A stretch of DNA of 64,000 nucleotides from Pararge aegeria (taxonomy: Eukaryota; Arthropoda; Insecta; Lepidoptera; Nymphalidae), in contig NC_053199.1 in NCBI RefSeq assembly GCF_905163445.1, positions 17,067,501 to 17,131,500 on the forward strand. The letters are read 5' to 3'. Made by a program: the position numbers and the translations under genes. Positions within the stretch are counted from its first letter, which is position 1. Each line of letters starts with the position of its first letter. The notes below the pieces were generated by a model. That model made no database searches and was not told where the DNA came from. It worked only from the letters and a program-made list of their open reading frames with translations. Positions 46,736 through 56,954 of this stretch are shown in pieces.

Positions 46736-47307
46736 ACCTACTACGACTTATAATTAGAATAGAAATTCTTAAGTCTTAGTTACAATTGTAAGTTGTTTTA
46801 GTTGCCTAATAAATAAACTTTCATCCGATAAACAGGGTATAGATATCTTCTCAGGACTTTAAAAGACATTCGGATAAATAAAGTTACATAGTATGTAGAA
46901 CAAAATCAGTTAGAAACCCGCCCCCATAATAATATTGTTACGAAATCACGAGAATAATTTAAAAAGCAAATTTACCTAAATTCCTTAAACTAAATTTTGT
47001 CCGAGGCCCCTCGCCGCTCAACTTGGGGTTAAAAATGTTTTAATTAAACCCGTAATGACGTCCGCTCCCGGGTTAAACTCACTTTGATGGCAGTTTCAAT
47101 GACGACCATTTGTATTATTGTAATCGCCGCAATTGTCTTACCCTGTCCAATGATAATAATATTCTGATTCCTTCCCTCTACCCTTTTGTAACTAATTTAA
47201 CAAAAGGCTTCCGACTGATTCAGCTAATATCTCATTTTTTGGGTTGACTGTTTGTACAACTTGCAGAGATGCTCTGTGGTCTTATAAATAATCTTAGCCA
47301 ACGCTTA
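46736..47307. other. No recognised gene
   Basis: AT-rich, with a GC-richer patch at 47000-47080 (GGCCCCTCGCCGCTCAAC, GACGTCCGCTCCCGGG) without identity. Confidence 0.4.
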
Positions 47308-47425
47308 TCGTACCGGAACTTTAAATCGCTTAGCGGCACCCCTTTGTCGGCAGCTACAACCGTAACATTCCACCAGACTAGCCCAGAGGAAGTTCAGACA
47401 TGTTAACTCCCAAACTGTGACTATA
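47308..47425 (-). mobile_element. SINE family B, middle fragment
   Basis: CGTACCGGAACTTTAAATCGC, TTAGCGGCACCCCTTTGTCGG, ACCAGACTAGCCCAGAGG and AAGTTCAGACATGTTAAC are reversed family B blocks. Confidence 0.7.
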
Positions 47426-47545
47426 ACCGTTAAAGCCTGCATTAGGGCAGAACAGGACTTCTATAATCTAAATAACTCTATCCTAACCCGAAAGAGCAGG
47501 CCTGAGGCTGGCAGTAAATAGATTAGGGATTTCAAAGGTGCCTAT

Positions 47546-47635
47546 ATATATAAAAATAGAAGCAGAATACAAAAGGCGGCCTTATCGCTTAGTAGCGATC
47601 TCTGCCAGGCAACCTTAGAATTAGGAAAAAAAAAA
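47546..47635 (-). repeat. LINE family L 3'-end fragment
   Basis: AGAAGCAGAATACAAAAGG, CGGCCTTATCGCTTAGTAGC, GATCTCTGCCAGGCAACC are identical in order to 45877-45935. No coding part is attached. Confidence 0.75.
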
Positions 47636-47719
47636 CTGCAACTTTTCCTACTAGATGACGCTACAGTCGCTATAATACTGATGTAAAAGGCATATACTAA
47701 TTTCGGCATCGACGGTAGG

Positions 47720-47830
47720 AGAGCCGAACTTAGTATCACTCGCGTAATCGACGCGATTGCCAGAGTCGCAGGTTCACATCCTGACGGTTCCGAAATTTTT
47801 TATATGCATTTTAAATTTATAAAATTGATA
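47720..47830 (+). mobile_element. SINE family N, tRNA-like
   Basis: GCCGAACTTAGTATCACTCGC, GATTGCCAGAGTCGCAGG, box B GGTTCACATCC and GACGGTTCCGAAATTTTTTA. The three-arm tRNA shape is suggested by the sequence, but the acceptor stem does not close cleanly, so I call it a SINE head and not a tRNA gene. A relative lies at 60338-60430. Confidence 0.5.
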
Positions 47831-48142
47831 ATTCCTCCAAGTGTAGGTAAAAACACTAATAAAAAAATTAGGAAAAAAGAGGACCTCAAACCGCAGGGAG
47901 TACAAAATAAATAATAATAAAAAAATAAATATTTTTAAAAACCTGTGAAAATATACATTAGCGTATAATAATAATAATATTATGTTTTTTTTTTATAAAT
48001 TTTTAATAGTGTTCTTTATTTTATTTTTCAGCATTGTGAAGAATTAAAAAATAAAATGAAAAAGAATAAATGATAGAAAAATATTAAACTTAGATAAGAG
48101 TAAATAAATGCTTTAAAAACATCGTCTTCAGTTGGATATATA
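47831..48142. other. Low-complexity AT-rich DNA
   Basis: Runs such as ATAATAATAAAAAAATAAAT and TTTATAAATTTTTAATAG; nothing coding. Confidence 0.6.
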
Positions 48143-48402
48143 ATTACCGGCCCACTACGCAGAGCACAGGTCTTCCGCAATGAGAAGGGTTTAAAGCTGT
48201 AGTCCACCACGCTGGCCCAGTACGGATTGGTAATCACCATTGAGAACATTATGTAGAACTCTGAGGCATGCAGGTTTTCTCAAGATGTTTTCCTTCACCG
48301 TTGAAGCAGAAATATTTTAATTACTACTATATACTTTAAACGCACATTACTTAGAAAAGTTAGAGGTGCGTGCTCGTACCCAATGTGCTATCACCACTTC
48401 TT
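48143..48402 (-). mobile_element. SINE family C, full length
   Basis: TTACCGGCCCACTACGCAG, AATGAGAAGGGTTTAAAGC, GTCCACCACGCTGGCCCAG, AGAACTCTGAGGCATGCAGG, GATGTTTTCCTTCACCGTTG, AGTTAGAGGTGCGTGCTCG, CAATGTGCTATCACCAC. The box B part of the head is shortened. Confidence 0.8.
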
Positions 48403-48715
48403 ACTTCAAATCTTACTAGAGAAAAGCGCCAGCAAATCGAAAACCAATGATGGCTAACAAGAAGTGATGTAATGAAGTCGTAAGTATAATTATCCACAAT
48501 CAAATTCTTACACGCCTTTGTCGGCTAGTTAAGTAAGAAATAAAACTAAACACGCCTTTCCCGGGTAAAAGTAAAACATTTTAGACGATAAATTACATCT
48601 CAGACTCACATTACGTAATAAAGTAGCGAATGTACTCCCACCTAGCGTTTAAATTAATCGAGGCATTTCTTAGACAAAAAATACACGACTATTTAATATT
48701 TTTTTTTTTTTTTAA
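48403..48715. other. No recognised gene
   Basis: It contains ATTACATCTCAGACTCACATTACG at 48592-48615, which recurs as ATTACATCTCAGTCTCACATTACG at 49947-49970 with similar flanks (AAAACATTTTAGACGATAA / AAAACATTTTGCCCCATAA). This is a roughly 90-nt duplicated stretch. Confidence 0.55.
48540..48660 (+). repeat. Unnamed repeat S, copy 1
   Basis: AAGTAAAACATTTTAGACG, ATCTCAGACTCACATTACG, GTAGCGAATGTACTCCCACC and GTTTAAATTAATCGAGGC align with 49925-50020. Confidence 0.7.
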
Positions 48716-48973
48716 ATAAAATAAAATATACTACGAAAATACACACATCGCCATCTAGCCCCAAAGTAAGCGTTACCTGTGTTATGGGCGCTAATATGAC
48801 TGATGAATATTTTTTTATGAATAATATACATAAATACTTATAAAATACATATAAACACCCAGACACTGAAACATATTCCTGTTCATCACACAAACATGTT
48901 CCAGCTGTGGGAATCGAACCCACGGCCCTTGACTCAGAAAGCAGGGCGCTGCCCACTGCGCCAATCGGCCGTC
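48716..48973 (-). mobile_element. SINE family A, full length
   Basis: Reverse order: TACTACGAAAATACACACATC, GCCATCTAGCCCCAAAG, GTTCATCACACAAACATG, GGGAATCGAACCCACGGCC and GCCCACTGCGCCAATCGGC. Both Pol III boxes are well kept. Confidence 0.9.
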
Positions 48974-49028
48974 AAATTTTTAAGAAAATTATTAAGAAAC
49001 TGTTTTATTAACCTCTCCATGAAGAAAT

Positions 49029-49290
49029 CTGGCGCAATGTTAAGCTCTGTGGTCTAAAAAAATTGGAGGGTCCTGAGTTTGATTCCCGGTGGGGAATTTT
49101 TATTTGGTCTGGACTGAAGAGCAGTCTGGCTTTAACTGTGGCAAGCGGTTACCAGTCTACCGACAATGTTGTGCCACAAGCGTTTTACCGCTAGGGTATG
49201 GATTTAGTATAACTGCCATAACCCTAACCGGACGGCTCGTTACCATCTCAGACTGGATCTTAGACAGTGAGATAGCTGCTACTAAGTGTT
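49029..49290 (+). mobile_element. SINE family B, near full length
   Basis: TCTGGCGCAATGTTAAGC, box B GGTCCTGAGTTTGATTCCCGG, CAGTCTACCGACAATG, AACTGCCATAACCCTAACCGG, CGTTACCATCTCAGACTGG. The tail ends early. Confidence 0.75.
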
Positions 49291-49564
49291 GGAATTATCT
49301 GCCACCTCTTTCGTGATATACAAACTGTTCGGCTATGTCATGTAAACTCAAAGCACATTTGTTAGTGAATAGTTCTTAAATCAATATTTTAGTTATGAGG
49401 CTATTCATTGAACTAATTATTTTTCCGTGTGAGTTTGTGTGTGTAAAAAACTATAGTAGAAGACCGTACTATATTTCTAGTGGATTGTACAGAGGTTAGA
49501 TTTTATGATTAGCTTCTTAGTTTACGCTGTAAATTTTACACTTCGTACCGTGTTTTATTGTTAA

Positions 49565-49793
49565 TTTTATTTAGGTTGAAGGTTTTGGCGTGGATGAAGC
49601 AGTCGCAAGCAGGTCTGTGAAAACACAGGGTCTCCGTGAAAACCACCGTCGAAGTTCGCTGCGGCTTCGTGCCTAGGCGGAACCCTATTTCTCCACATGC
49701 TTATTGTTCGTATCTTTGTTAGTTATATTTTTGTATACAATTGTAAGCAATTATGTGGGCAAATATAAAATTTCTTTCTTTCTTTCTTTCTTT
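49565..49793 (+). repeat. LINE 3' UTR with (TTTC)n end
   Basis: AAGCAGTCGCAAGCAGGTC, TGAAAACACAGGGTCTCCG, TCGAAGTTCGCTGCGGCTTCG, ATTTCTCCACATGCTTATTG and a final TTTCTTTCTTTCTTTC run at 49771-49793. This is the known wording of a lepidopteran non-LTR element terminus. No coding part is attached. Confidence 0.6.
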
Positions 49794-49919
49794 GGAGGAG
49801 TGACTTGTAGAGGAATAAAAGAAAATGCAATCAAGAAAAATCTCTGACGCGCTGCAGAAGTCATTATTCCAAGAAACCTTAAAGACGGAGAATACAGCAC
49901 GATCCCCAGCCGCGGGTAG

Positions 49920-50022
49920 AAATAAAGTAAAACATTTTGCCCCATAAATTACATCTCAGTCTCACATTACGTAATGAAGTAGCAAGTGTACTCCCACCTA
50001 CAGTTTAAATTAATTAAGTCGT
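49920..50022 (+). repeat. Unnamed repeat S, copy 2
   Basis: Matches 48540-48660 (AAGTAAAACATTTTGCCCC, ATCTCAGTCTCACATTACG, GTAGCAAGTGTACTCCCACC, GTTTAAATTAATTAAG). Confidence 0.7.
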
Positions 50023-50104
50023 GGCGCGGTTTCGTTTTATTCTTCCCGGGAATAATGGTAGTCTATTATTCGCAGGCGGCTACGCCCCGGTGTACCGGCA
50101 AGTA

Positions 50105-50345
50105 AACATGCCTTACGATTATGTTTTCAGTTTTCTGGGGCATGTTCTCAGACATTACCTACATCGTCTCTCTCAGACCATCATTATGTGCAAAATTGGA
50201 GGAAAGAGAAGCGTCGCTAGAAGAGAAAGTCGTGGCTTAGAAACATCCGTGAACGGACTGGGCCGCGAACGACCGAAAATAATATGACAAGATGACAGGC
50301 AACCAAGAATAATGGGTAGGCACCAGAAAATTAAGAAGTAGAAGG
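50105..50345 (+). pseudogene. LINE endonuclease-polymerase C-terminal remnant
   Basis: The frame reads FSFLGHVLRH, LSQTIIMCKIGGKRSVARR and, after a one-base shift near 50234, WLRNIRERTG. The set LGHVLRH, IIMGKIGGKR and SWLRNIREWTG is a signature of the C-terminal end of RTE/Jockey-type LINE polymerases in insects. Downstream CAGCTCTCAACCTTTCCGG fits its 3' end. Frameshifted and lacking all catalytic parts. Confidence 0.65.
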
Positions 50346-50399
50346 TCAGCTCTCAACCTTTCCGGTGGTGAGAGGAGGACGAGTTCTAAATGACTAATA

Positions 50400-51225
50400 T
50401 TCTAATTTAACTCAGATTTATCGTGAAACAAGCTATGCGAACGCTCCGGTTCAAAACCGTTTGCATACTCTGACAGAAAATTGATGTGAATTCATTCGTT
50501 TATGCATGGTGAATTTTTAATAGTCATTCATCCGCAGTCCTTTATAAAAAATTCGTTTTCAAAGAGATTTTTTTAATAAATAGGTTAGCGTTTAATCGCA
50601 ATTATACTGGATTTCAGGTGAGTATCACTTGCGCTCTTGCAGCCTAAGGTTTATTGAACCTTCCTAAAAGAAGTTAATTTCCTATAAGTATAGAGATACT
50701 CATATCATTGTATATTCAGATACAGTTGGGCTTTAAAAACCTATTCGAATACATTTTCGCTTAAGTTATGGACATTTTTTGTTGTAGGAAAAACAATCAA
50801 CAATAAATTATTGCGTGGACTTATTAACTGTGTTAACACTATAAGGCAAATAAATATAAAATCGCTATAGTTTATTTTCATTTATTATTCGTAACTTTTT
50901 TCCATAAGGTTGATATTATTTTCCTGCAGAAATCAACTCCAGAACTCTGTATATTTTACTTAGCAAGTTAATAGAGCTGAATTTAATTAATAACGAGTGG
51001 GATGAACGGGGAGTATTCTTTTCAAAGCAAGAGGCCGCACAAGTGTTTGTTTTATTGAAATATTATATAATTAGTGGCCGCGGAGCAGAAAATTACAATT
51101 CTAAAAAGAATGAGTCTCTAATGCTATTACTCTGTATACGATTGCAGAAGGATATTATTTTTGCGAATTTCTTTTGCAGGTCATTTGTTGTGCTTTTTTT
51201 CTCTACAAGTAACCCCTCGATTGGG
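50400..51225. other. No recognised gene
   Basis: AT-rich. A small patch at 50610-50670 (TTTCAGGTGAGTATCACTTGCG, GCAGCCTAAGG) resembles the shared family B/LINE tail, diverged. Confidence 0.4.
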
Positions 51226-51272
51226 TAGTCCACTGTTATCTTGAAAGATTATAGTGGACTAACCTGTATAGG
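51226..51272. repeat. Quasi-palindrome
   Basis: TAGTCCACTGTTATCTT pairs with AAGATTATAGTGGACTA apart from two mismatches; small loop. Confidence 0.75.
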
Positions 51273-51299
51273 GACTCCTTGAAACTCAGTGCTAAAACC

Positions 51300-51395
51300 A
51301 TACACCTCGTGAATAGCTTAGCGGAACGTATTGGCGGAAGATGTTAACTAGCCACGGCTGAAACTTCCAACTACCAGACCAGAGAAGAAAAAAAT
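51300..51395 (-). mobile_element. SINE family B, middle fragment
   Basis: GTGAATAGCTTAGCGGAACG, TGTTAACTAGCCACGGCTG and CTACCAGACCAGAGAAG are reversed family B blocks. Confidence 0.65.
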
Positions 51396-51465
51396 CTGCT
51401 ATAATATTTTTTTTAAATATTCCTGGCAGTTTGCAGTTTTATTAAACCCATTGGTATATACGGCA

Positions 51466-51575
51466 TTGTACCAAATGCTAAATCACTTGGTGGCACTTCC
51501 GGTGGCCGAAGTCAGTCGAGACCTCCCTCACGTGAGACCATAGCACTCACTCCTACACCTGGGAGGTCATCAAAA
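51466..51575 (-). mobile_element. SINE family B, head fragment
   Basis: GTACCAAATGCTAAATCACTTGG, GGCACTTCCGGTGGCC, GAGACCATAGCACTCAC and CCTGGGAGGTCATC; the centre with box B is deleted. Confidence 0.6.
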
Positions 51576-51740
51576 CTTGCTTTGTGGAGTTCTGCCCTCC
51601 AAACCCTGATAAATATTTATTTAAATGAAAATATTGAATTTGAACTATCTTGAATGCAATATATCAACACTGAGTATGTTTTTTTTGTAATTTACCAGCA
51701 CGTAAACGGATTGTAAACTCGACCAGCCCGGGTACTCAAT

Positions 51741-51880
51741 AAAAACATGACAGTAACATGTTTACGAAACTCCGCCATCCGGCGATAAGTCAAAACTTTT
51801 TGTAGCCCGCGAGGGTGGCCGCACTCGCTAAGTGTCGCTAACTTTTCACATATGAACTAGTTAAATTACTCACTTGTCTG
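51741..51880 (+). repeat. Unnamed repeat R, fullest copy
   Basis: AAAACATGACAGTAACATG, TTTACGAAACTCCGCCATCC, GGCGATAAGTCAAAACTTTTTG, TAAGTGTCGCTAACTTTTCAC, ATATGAACTAGTTAAATTAC. Shared with 44431-44578 (reversed) and 42468-42530. Confidence 0.7.
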
Positions 51881-51959
51881 TTGCTCCTGAACTCCTTGGA
51901 ACTCAGTGCTATTTTATGGCTTTTGTAGTTACGGTTGACTGCTTGTCGGCACAGAGTTA

Positions 51960-52265
51960 CAGCCTCCATGGCGCAGTACCCTGGCGTAGTCTATAGGGGT
52001 AGTCTTCCCGTGTTCGATTCCCGGTTAGGGCAATGTGGAGATTTATAATTTCTGCATTTTTTTCTGTCCTACCGACAAAGACATACCGCCTAGCGATTTA
52101 GCATTCCGGTACGAAGCAGTGTTGAAAACATTCGGAAATGGGCATAATATAACTGTCATATCTCTAACAGGTTAGCCCGCTACTATCTTAGACTGCATGA
52201 CAATTAACTATTAGGTGAAATTGCTGTCAAGGGATAACCTGAAGTTGAGTGGAATAAAAAAAGAA
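51960..52265 (+). mobile_element. SINE family B, full length
   Basis: Head CTCCATGGCGCAGTACCC, box B CGTGTTCGATTCCCGG, CCTACCGACAAAGACATACC, TAACAGGTTAGCCCGCTAC, tail TTAGACTGCATGACAATTAAC and GAGTGGAATAAAAAAAG. Confidence 0.85.
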
Positions 52266-53464
52266 AAGAATATACTTGCACTTATAATATTAGTAGTGTG
52301 TACAGATATAGATACGTGCTCGTCTGAAACCACACCAGATAGCGGGGGATGATAAGTGTCCATAATAAAGGTTTTGTTAAGAAGAAGAAGTGCATTCCAC
52401 ATGTTTTCTGTAAGAATGCAAACATGAGATGTGTCCTCTTTCCTTCATACTTAGATAGGTAATGTTAGTTGACGAATAGGTATTTGAAAATAATGGGTAT
52501 AACTTATATTGTTACTCAGTTTCCTAACTTAAATAAGATGTACCTTAAACAACTTCTTGTGATTGTTTGGCGCTGCGCTCACTAGTGTGAGTGCACACTA
52601 GTTCTGCCACTAACCAATAAAAATAAGTTATCGTGGGAGAGGTATTTCTTATTCTTGACGACAGAAAGAGTCACTTTTATAATACTAACTACTGCTCGCG
52701 TTCTAGGTCTGCGTTTATGGGTTAAAAATGTTATGTTATTCTTCAGCTTTTCAAGTAACTCTATGCCAAAAACAAAGTCGATTAGTTGCTTAGTTAGGGC
52801 GTGAAGTAAGAACAAACCAACACACTAACGCATTTATAATATTACTATGTCAGCATGTTTTATAGATTGAAGCTTAAAGCGCTCTATGCGTAACATTGGT
52901 ATCAAATACTTGACTTGTGCGATTGCTGTGCCAAAGTAACGCAGTTCGATAGGAAGGTGTAGTGTAATAAAGCGACGATGTTCTTAACTTTGAAGTCTTT
53001 AAAATTGACACGATTCATTATCAGCTCCTAACCAAGAAGTCCAGAGCATCAAGCTCATACAACTAGCCAATTCAAGGTCAATTTAATATCGAATTGGTCA
53101 AGCTATTGAAAAAAATCTAAAGATTGTAAAAATAAAAGAAAAATTAAAAAGGGTAAAAATCAGGTATAATTAGATAAATTAGAATCCCTCCGCAGAGGTA
53201 ATTAAGATCGTTTTCTCTCGCGGAGGCGGCGGGAGGAAATCGGCGGGAAGTTCGCGAGCACGTGTCGACGCAGTTAGGAAGTGTAACAATTTGGAAGTTG
53301 CCGCCGAGTTGCCGCTACAAGATTGTAACTTTGACAACAATGGCAATGCCATAGGAATCGTTAATAAGACATTATAAATTATTACCCGATTACAAAGCCC
53401 TAGGGTTTCTTTTGAAGAAATTGTTTCCTGTTGTCCTACGCGAAATCTTAAACGCGAAGTTACA
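52266..53464. other. No credible gene; GC-rich patch
   Basis: At 52740-52850 AGTCGATTAGTTGCTTAG, TTAGGGCGTGAAGTAAG and AACGCATTTATAATATTAC form a retroelement tail. A hairpin ACTAGTGTG/CACACTAGT is at 52581-52602. A GC-rich patch at 53165-53310 (GCGGAGGCGGCGGGAGG, GTTGCCGCCGAGTTGCCG) has a 99-codon minus frame without domain; it may be non-coding. Confidence 0.4.
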
Positions 53465-53590
53465 GCGCTAAGCGGCACGCCTTTGTCGGAGGGATGGTAC
53501 TAGGTACGGCCGAAGCCTCCCACTCGACTAGAACAGAGAAAGTTCAGAAATTAAGAATTCCCAAATTTCCAATGCCGGATTCGAAACCGA
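53465..53590 (-). mobile_element. SINE family B, middle fragment
   Basis: GCGCTAAGCGGCACGCC, TTTGTCGGAGGGATGGTAC, GGCCGAAGCCTCCCACTCG, CAGAAATTAAGAATTCCC and AATGCCGGATTCGAAACC are in reverse order. Confidence 0.75.
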
Positions 53591-53727
53591 ATTCTTTTTC
53601 TCGAATAAATTTAACGCCATCCTACCTCTATCTTTTCGGAGTGCTCACATGCTTTAATGGTGATGGACAACGTAGCGAAGAAACCTGCATACCTGAGAGT
53701 TTTAGTTAATGTTCTCAAACGTTTTTT

Positions 53728-53862
53728 AGTAGTGGTAGAGCTTTTTGTGACAATGCTCATCCGGGTACTTTCATCCAGTACTCTCGCCATGCCTATTTCT
53801 ACCGCTAAACAGCATTGCTGCAATGCTGTGTTCCGGTCTGAAGAGCGTGGAGTTGTGGCATG
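53728..53862 (+). mobile_element. Family D element
   Basis: TAGTAGTGGTAGAGCTTTTTG, TGACAATGCTCATCCGGG, CGCCATGCCTATTTCTACC, CATTGCTGCAATGCTGTG and TGAAGAGCGTGGAGTTG. It is the longest copy in the window. Confidence 0.75.
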
Positions 53863-53979
53863 AAGTTAAGCACCTACGCCTCAAATTGATGTGCACAGGG
53901 CTTTATGTTGCAGGCTGCGCTCCTTGCATGCCCTGTTAAGTGTTGCTCTGTTTATAGGCGATGGTTTTCCACCAGGGGA

Positions 53980-54240
53980 CCAAGGCTGCATCCACCACGC
54001 TGGCACAGTGCGGATTGGTGGACTCTACACACCTTTGAGAACATTATGTAGAACTCTCAGGTATGCAGATATGTTTTCCTACACTTTCCTCAGGTATGTT
54101 TTCCTACACCTTTGAAGTAAGTGATATTTTAATTACTTAAAATACATAACTTAGAAAAGCTAGAGGTGCGTGCTGGGATTCAAACTTGGCCCCCCGAAAG
54201 TAAAGTTGAGCCCCCACCCAATGCGCTATCACCGCTTCTT
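53980..54240 (-). mobile_element. SINE family C with internal duplication
   Basis: CATCCACCACGCTGGCACAG, GAGAACATTATGTAGAACTC, CTAGAGGTGCGTGCTGGG, box B region GATTCAAACTTGGCC and CCCAATGCGCTATCACCGC. A roughly 28-nt unit (CAGGTATG, TTTTCCTACAC) is repeated at 54058-54112. Confidence 0.8.
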
Positions 54241-55558
54241 TTGCAATGCGCCGCTATCACAGTTCTGATTTTTTTATTATATTTTAATATAATCATAATT
54301 TTGCTACTTTTATTACTTTAATAGGAATAACCTGTGCTTCACTTTATTTATTTATTTCATTATTTTTATTTATCTATTAAATTTGCCGTATCGTCAATCG
54401 GATATCATCTGAAAATCAGCGGCATGCTTGTACAGAAAATGCATGGCAAATGCTGTACACCCTTTCTGTCTGGTTTTACCCTCAGACATTTATTATAAAA
54501 TGTACTGTTTGTGTCACTTAACATAAATAAATGTATTTTTTTCTAATTTGTGAAAACTTTGATAGCGCGATCTAGGATCTTGTGGCGAAATAGATGACGT
54601 TTCGAAAACAGGAGAGATAAGCTCTAAATATCTCTTCCATGAGAGAGGTAGACTGTGCCCAGCTGTGGAACATTAATACGCTGCAGACGATGATGGATAT
54701 ATTTAAATATATAATAATGGTCGGAACTAACACAACACCCAATAAGCTGTGTTCTGGTAAATTCACAGCAAAACTGTCGCTTTTCATATGTGATGTCACC
54801 CGCACAGCGTATATAGCGGGAAATGAGGCATTAAGGCACGTGATACGTATGTCGGGCTCATCATTGCGTTCATACTAGCATGGGTATGAATCTATATCTG
54901 TGAAAATTAATGCAATGGAGTTGTCTGACTGTAACTTTGGAATGAACATCCCCCTCAGCGAATCTGCTGGACACAGGTCTCTTGTATTATGGGAAAGAAG
55001 AATTTAGAGCTTAAACCCTTCAAGCTGATCTGATTCAGGCTTTAATAATAAATATAAAAACTTGGCACCAAGATAATATTTCAGAAGCAACAAAAGATGT
55101 CTAATTGTTTTTCAATACCAATTTATAAACCTTAACTTAGAAACGCCATCTTGAGCAAAATGAATATATAAAATATTGTACACAGAATAAAAATAATGAA
55201 GGTTTGTTCATTACCTTGATACTCGAGTCATAAACGAAGTCATAACGCACCTAAAAGCTTAGACCGTATTGAACGCGAGGCAACCCGCCATTACAAGATT
55301 GATGAGACGCTATCATCACCAGCTCCACATAATTAATGAGGCCTCGGCCTCCCACCCCCGTGCCCGAGGCCTCAGACCCGCGGCTTAATAAGTCAACCTT
55401 CCATACTCTAAACGTCACCCCAATTCCACCCAACATGTTTCCTATTGTTTAACATTGAGAAAATGTATCTTGTCAGGCTTTCAGTTAGTTGGATAATTCC
55501 TCAATACCTAAAAAGTTCCGGGGGTAGACCGAAATCTTGTTCCGATTAAAATTTTTTG
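54241..55558. other. No recognised gene
   Basis: At 54635-54695 GAGAGAGGTAGACTGTGCCC, AGCTGTGGAACATTAATACG and CTGCAGACGATGATGG are a SINE/LINE end with a GATGAT tail (+). Remaining frames (for example 54572-54878 on both strands) are unconvincing. A GC-rich patch at 55340-55390 has no identity. Confidence 0.45.
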
Positions 55559-55800
55559 ACGACCTCCCTTTCGCAACTGTGGCTGAATTATTATTTAGGC
55601 TTTTGCCGTGGCTAGTTACCTAGATACCGTTAAAGACGTGCCTATAAGCGATTTAGTGTTCCGGTGCGATGTCGCGTAGAAACCGATTAGGGGTATTACT
55701 ACCATACTCCCTAACAGGTTAGCCCGCTACCATCTTACACTGCATCATCACTTATTACCATTTGAGATCACAGTCAAGGGCTAACTCGTAGCGAAATAAA
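55559..55800 (+). mobile_element. SINE family B, headless middle and tail
   Basis: GACGACCTCCCTTTCGC, TTGCCGTGGCTAGTTACC, GTGCGATGTCGCGTAGAAACC, TAACAGGTTAGCCCGCTACC, TACACTGCATCATCACTTA, ACTCGTAGCGAAATAAAA. The box B region is deleted. Confidence 0.8.
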
Positions 55801-55849
55801 AATTCTCGCAGGAAAAATATTTAGTAACAAAACGTTTATCATCATTGTA

Positions 55850-56045
55850 AACCTAATACCGAGCCACTACAGGACACGGGGCTCCTCTCGGAATCAGAAA
55901 GGTTAAGGCCTCACGACCACACTGGCCATGAGAACGTTACGGACAACTCTCAGGCATGCCTTCACCATTTAAGCAAGTGATATATTAATTTTAATAGATT
56001 TAAAAATGTATATTATAGCTCCGAAAAGTTAGAGATGCGAAAAAA
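55850..56045 (-). mobile_element. SINE family C, shortened
   Basis: TACCGAGCCACTACAGGAC, CTCCTCTCGGAATCAGAAAGG, CATGAGAACGTTACGGAC, AACTCTCAGGCATGCC, TCCGAAAAGTTAGAGATGCG. Two small internal deletions are evident. Confidence 0.7.
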
Positions 56046-56275
56046 ACATTATTCCTAGCTAATCATCTGTATAATTTGGAAATCATTCGGGTGCCATGTG
56101 ATAGTAATTATTGCGTAGCCGAGATGGTTCTCACTTGTCGGTTGCTAATAGCAAATTCGTGGACTTTTTTATTATTATTGCATGATAAGTCCGACGACTT
56201 CACGGGCAAGGGTTAGGACACCGCTGATTTTCTAAATTCCAGTTGTAACTGAGATTTAAAAAATTCAATACTATG

Positions 56276-56483
56276 GATAAATATTCTATGACAATACATA
56301 CATCACCATCTAGGCCCAAATTAATCAGTAGCTTGTGTTATGGGTACTAATGTGACGGACTAATATTTTCATGAATAATATACAAAAATACTTATTATAT
56401 ATACAGATAAACAGCCAGATACTAAAAACATTCATTTTGGGAATCGAACACACGACCGCTGCGAACTGCACCAATCGGCCGTC
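56276..56483 (-). mobile_element. SINE family A, head shortened
   Basis: TTCTATGACAATACATACATC, ACCATCTAGGCCCAAATTAATC, AGATAAACAGCCAGATAC, GGGAATCGAACACACG and CTGCACCAATCGGCCG. Part of the head between the boxes is deleted. Confidence 0.85.
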
Positions 56484-56512
56484 AAACTCAATACTAAATA
56501 CCAATTCTTAAA

Positions 56513-56570
56513 ATGAGCCGGGAATCAAACCCCGGTTCTCGTGACTGTGTGAACACAACGCGTCATTTAT
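56513..56570 (-). mobile_element. tRNA-like SINE head fragment
   Basis: GAGCCGGGAATCAAACCCCGG and CTCGTGACTGTGTGAACAC look like a reversed T-arm plus anticodon region of a tRNA-derived element, perhaps family E. Confidence 0.4.
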
Positions 56571-56899
56571 CAAAATATCACAAACCAGTATGTATTATGC
56601 TACATACATAAACCAATGCCACAAACGCTTATATATTAGTAAACTTACATTTTCATTCCACGGCGTTTAAAAATATCAAGATGAACATAAAGTTCACTGA
56701 TAGACTCACACTCCCATTATGTTAAGATGATGTTAAGACCTCCTCATCGTTAAACGTGCTTACTTTGTAGAAACTCAATACCTCTTGCTACGAGAGGGTA
56801 GCTTTCATAGGAGCTTTACCTCGATACTACAGTGTCGATCTCCTATGCAGATTGCAATTTTAAAGGAGTATTTTAGTAGTAGAGTGAGTATCAGTTGTG

Positions 56900-56935
56900 G
56901 TACTTCCCCGGACGAGCTCTGTCGCAAAAAGATTA
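56900..56935 (-). repeat. Family D fragment
   Basis: TACTTCCCCGGACGAGCTC and TGTCGCAAAAAG are the reverse complement of the family D core. Confidence 0.6.
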
Positions 56936-56954
56936 ACATTAAACATTATATATC

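Noticed and set aside
47720..47795. Possible tRNA gene
   Set aside because: A box-B-like sequence and tRNA-like arms are present, but the acceptor stem does not pair properly and a diverged relative with the same downstream tail occurs at 60338, as expected for a SINE.
53179..53478. 99-codon minus-strand frame in a GC-rich patch
   Set aside because: No domain, no signal of exon boundaries, and the right part enters a SINE B.
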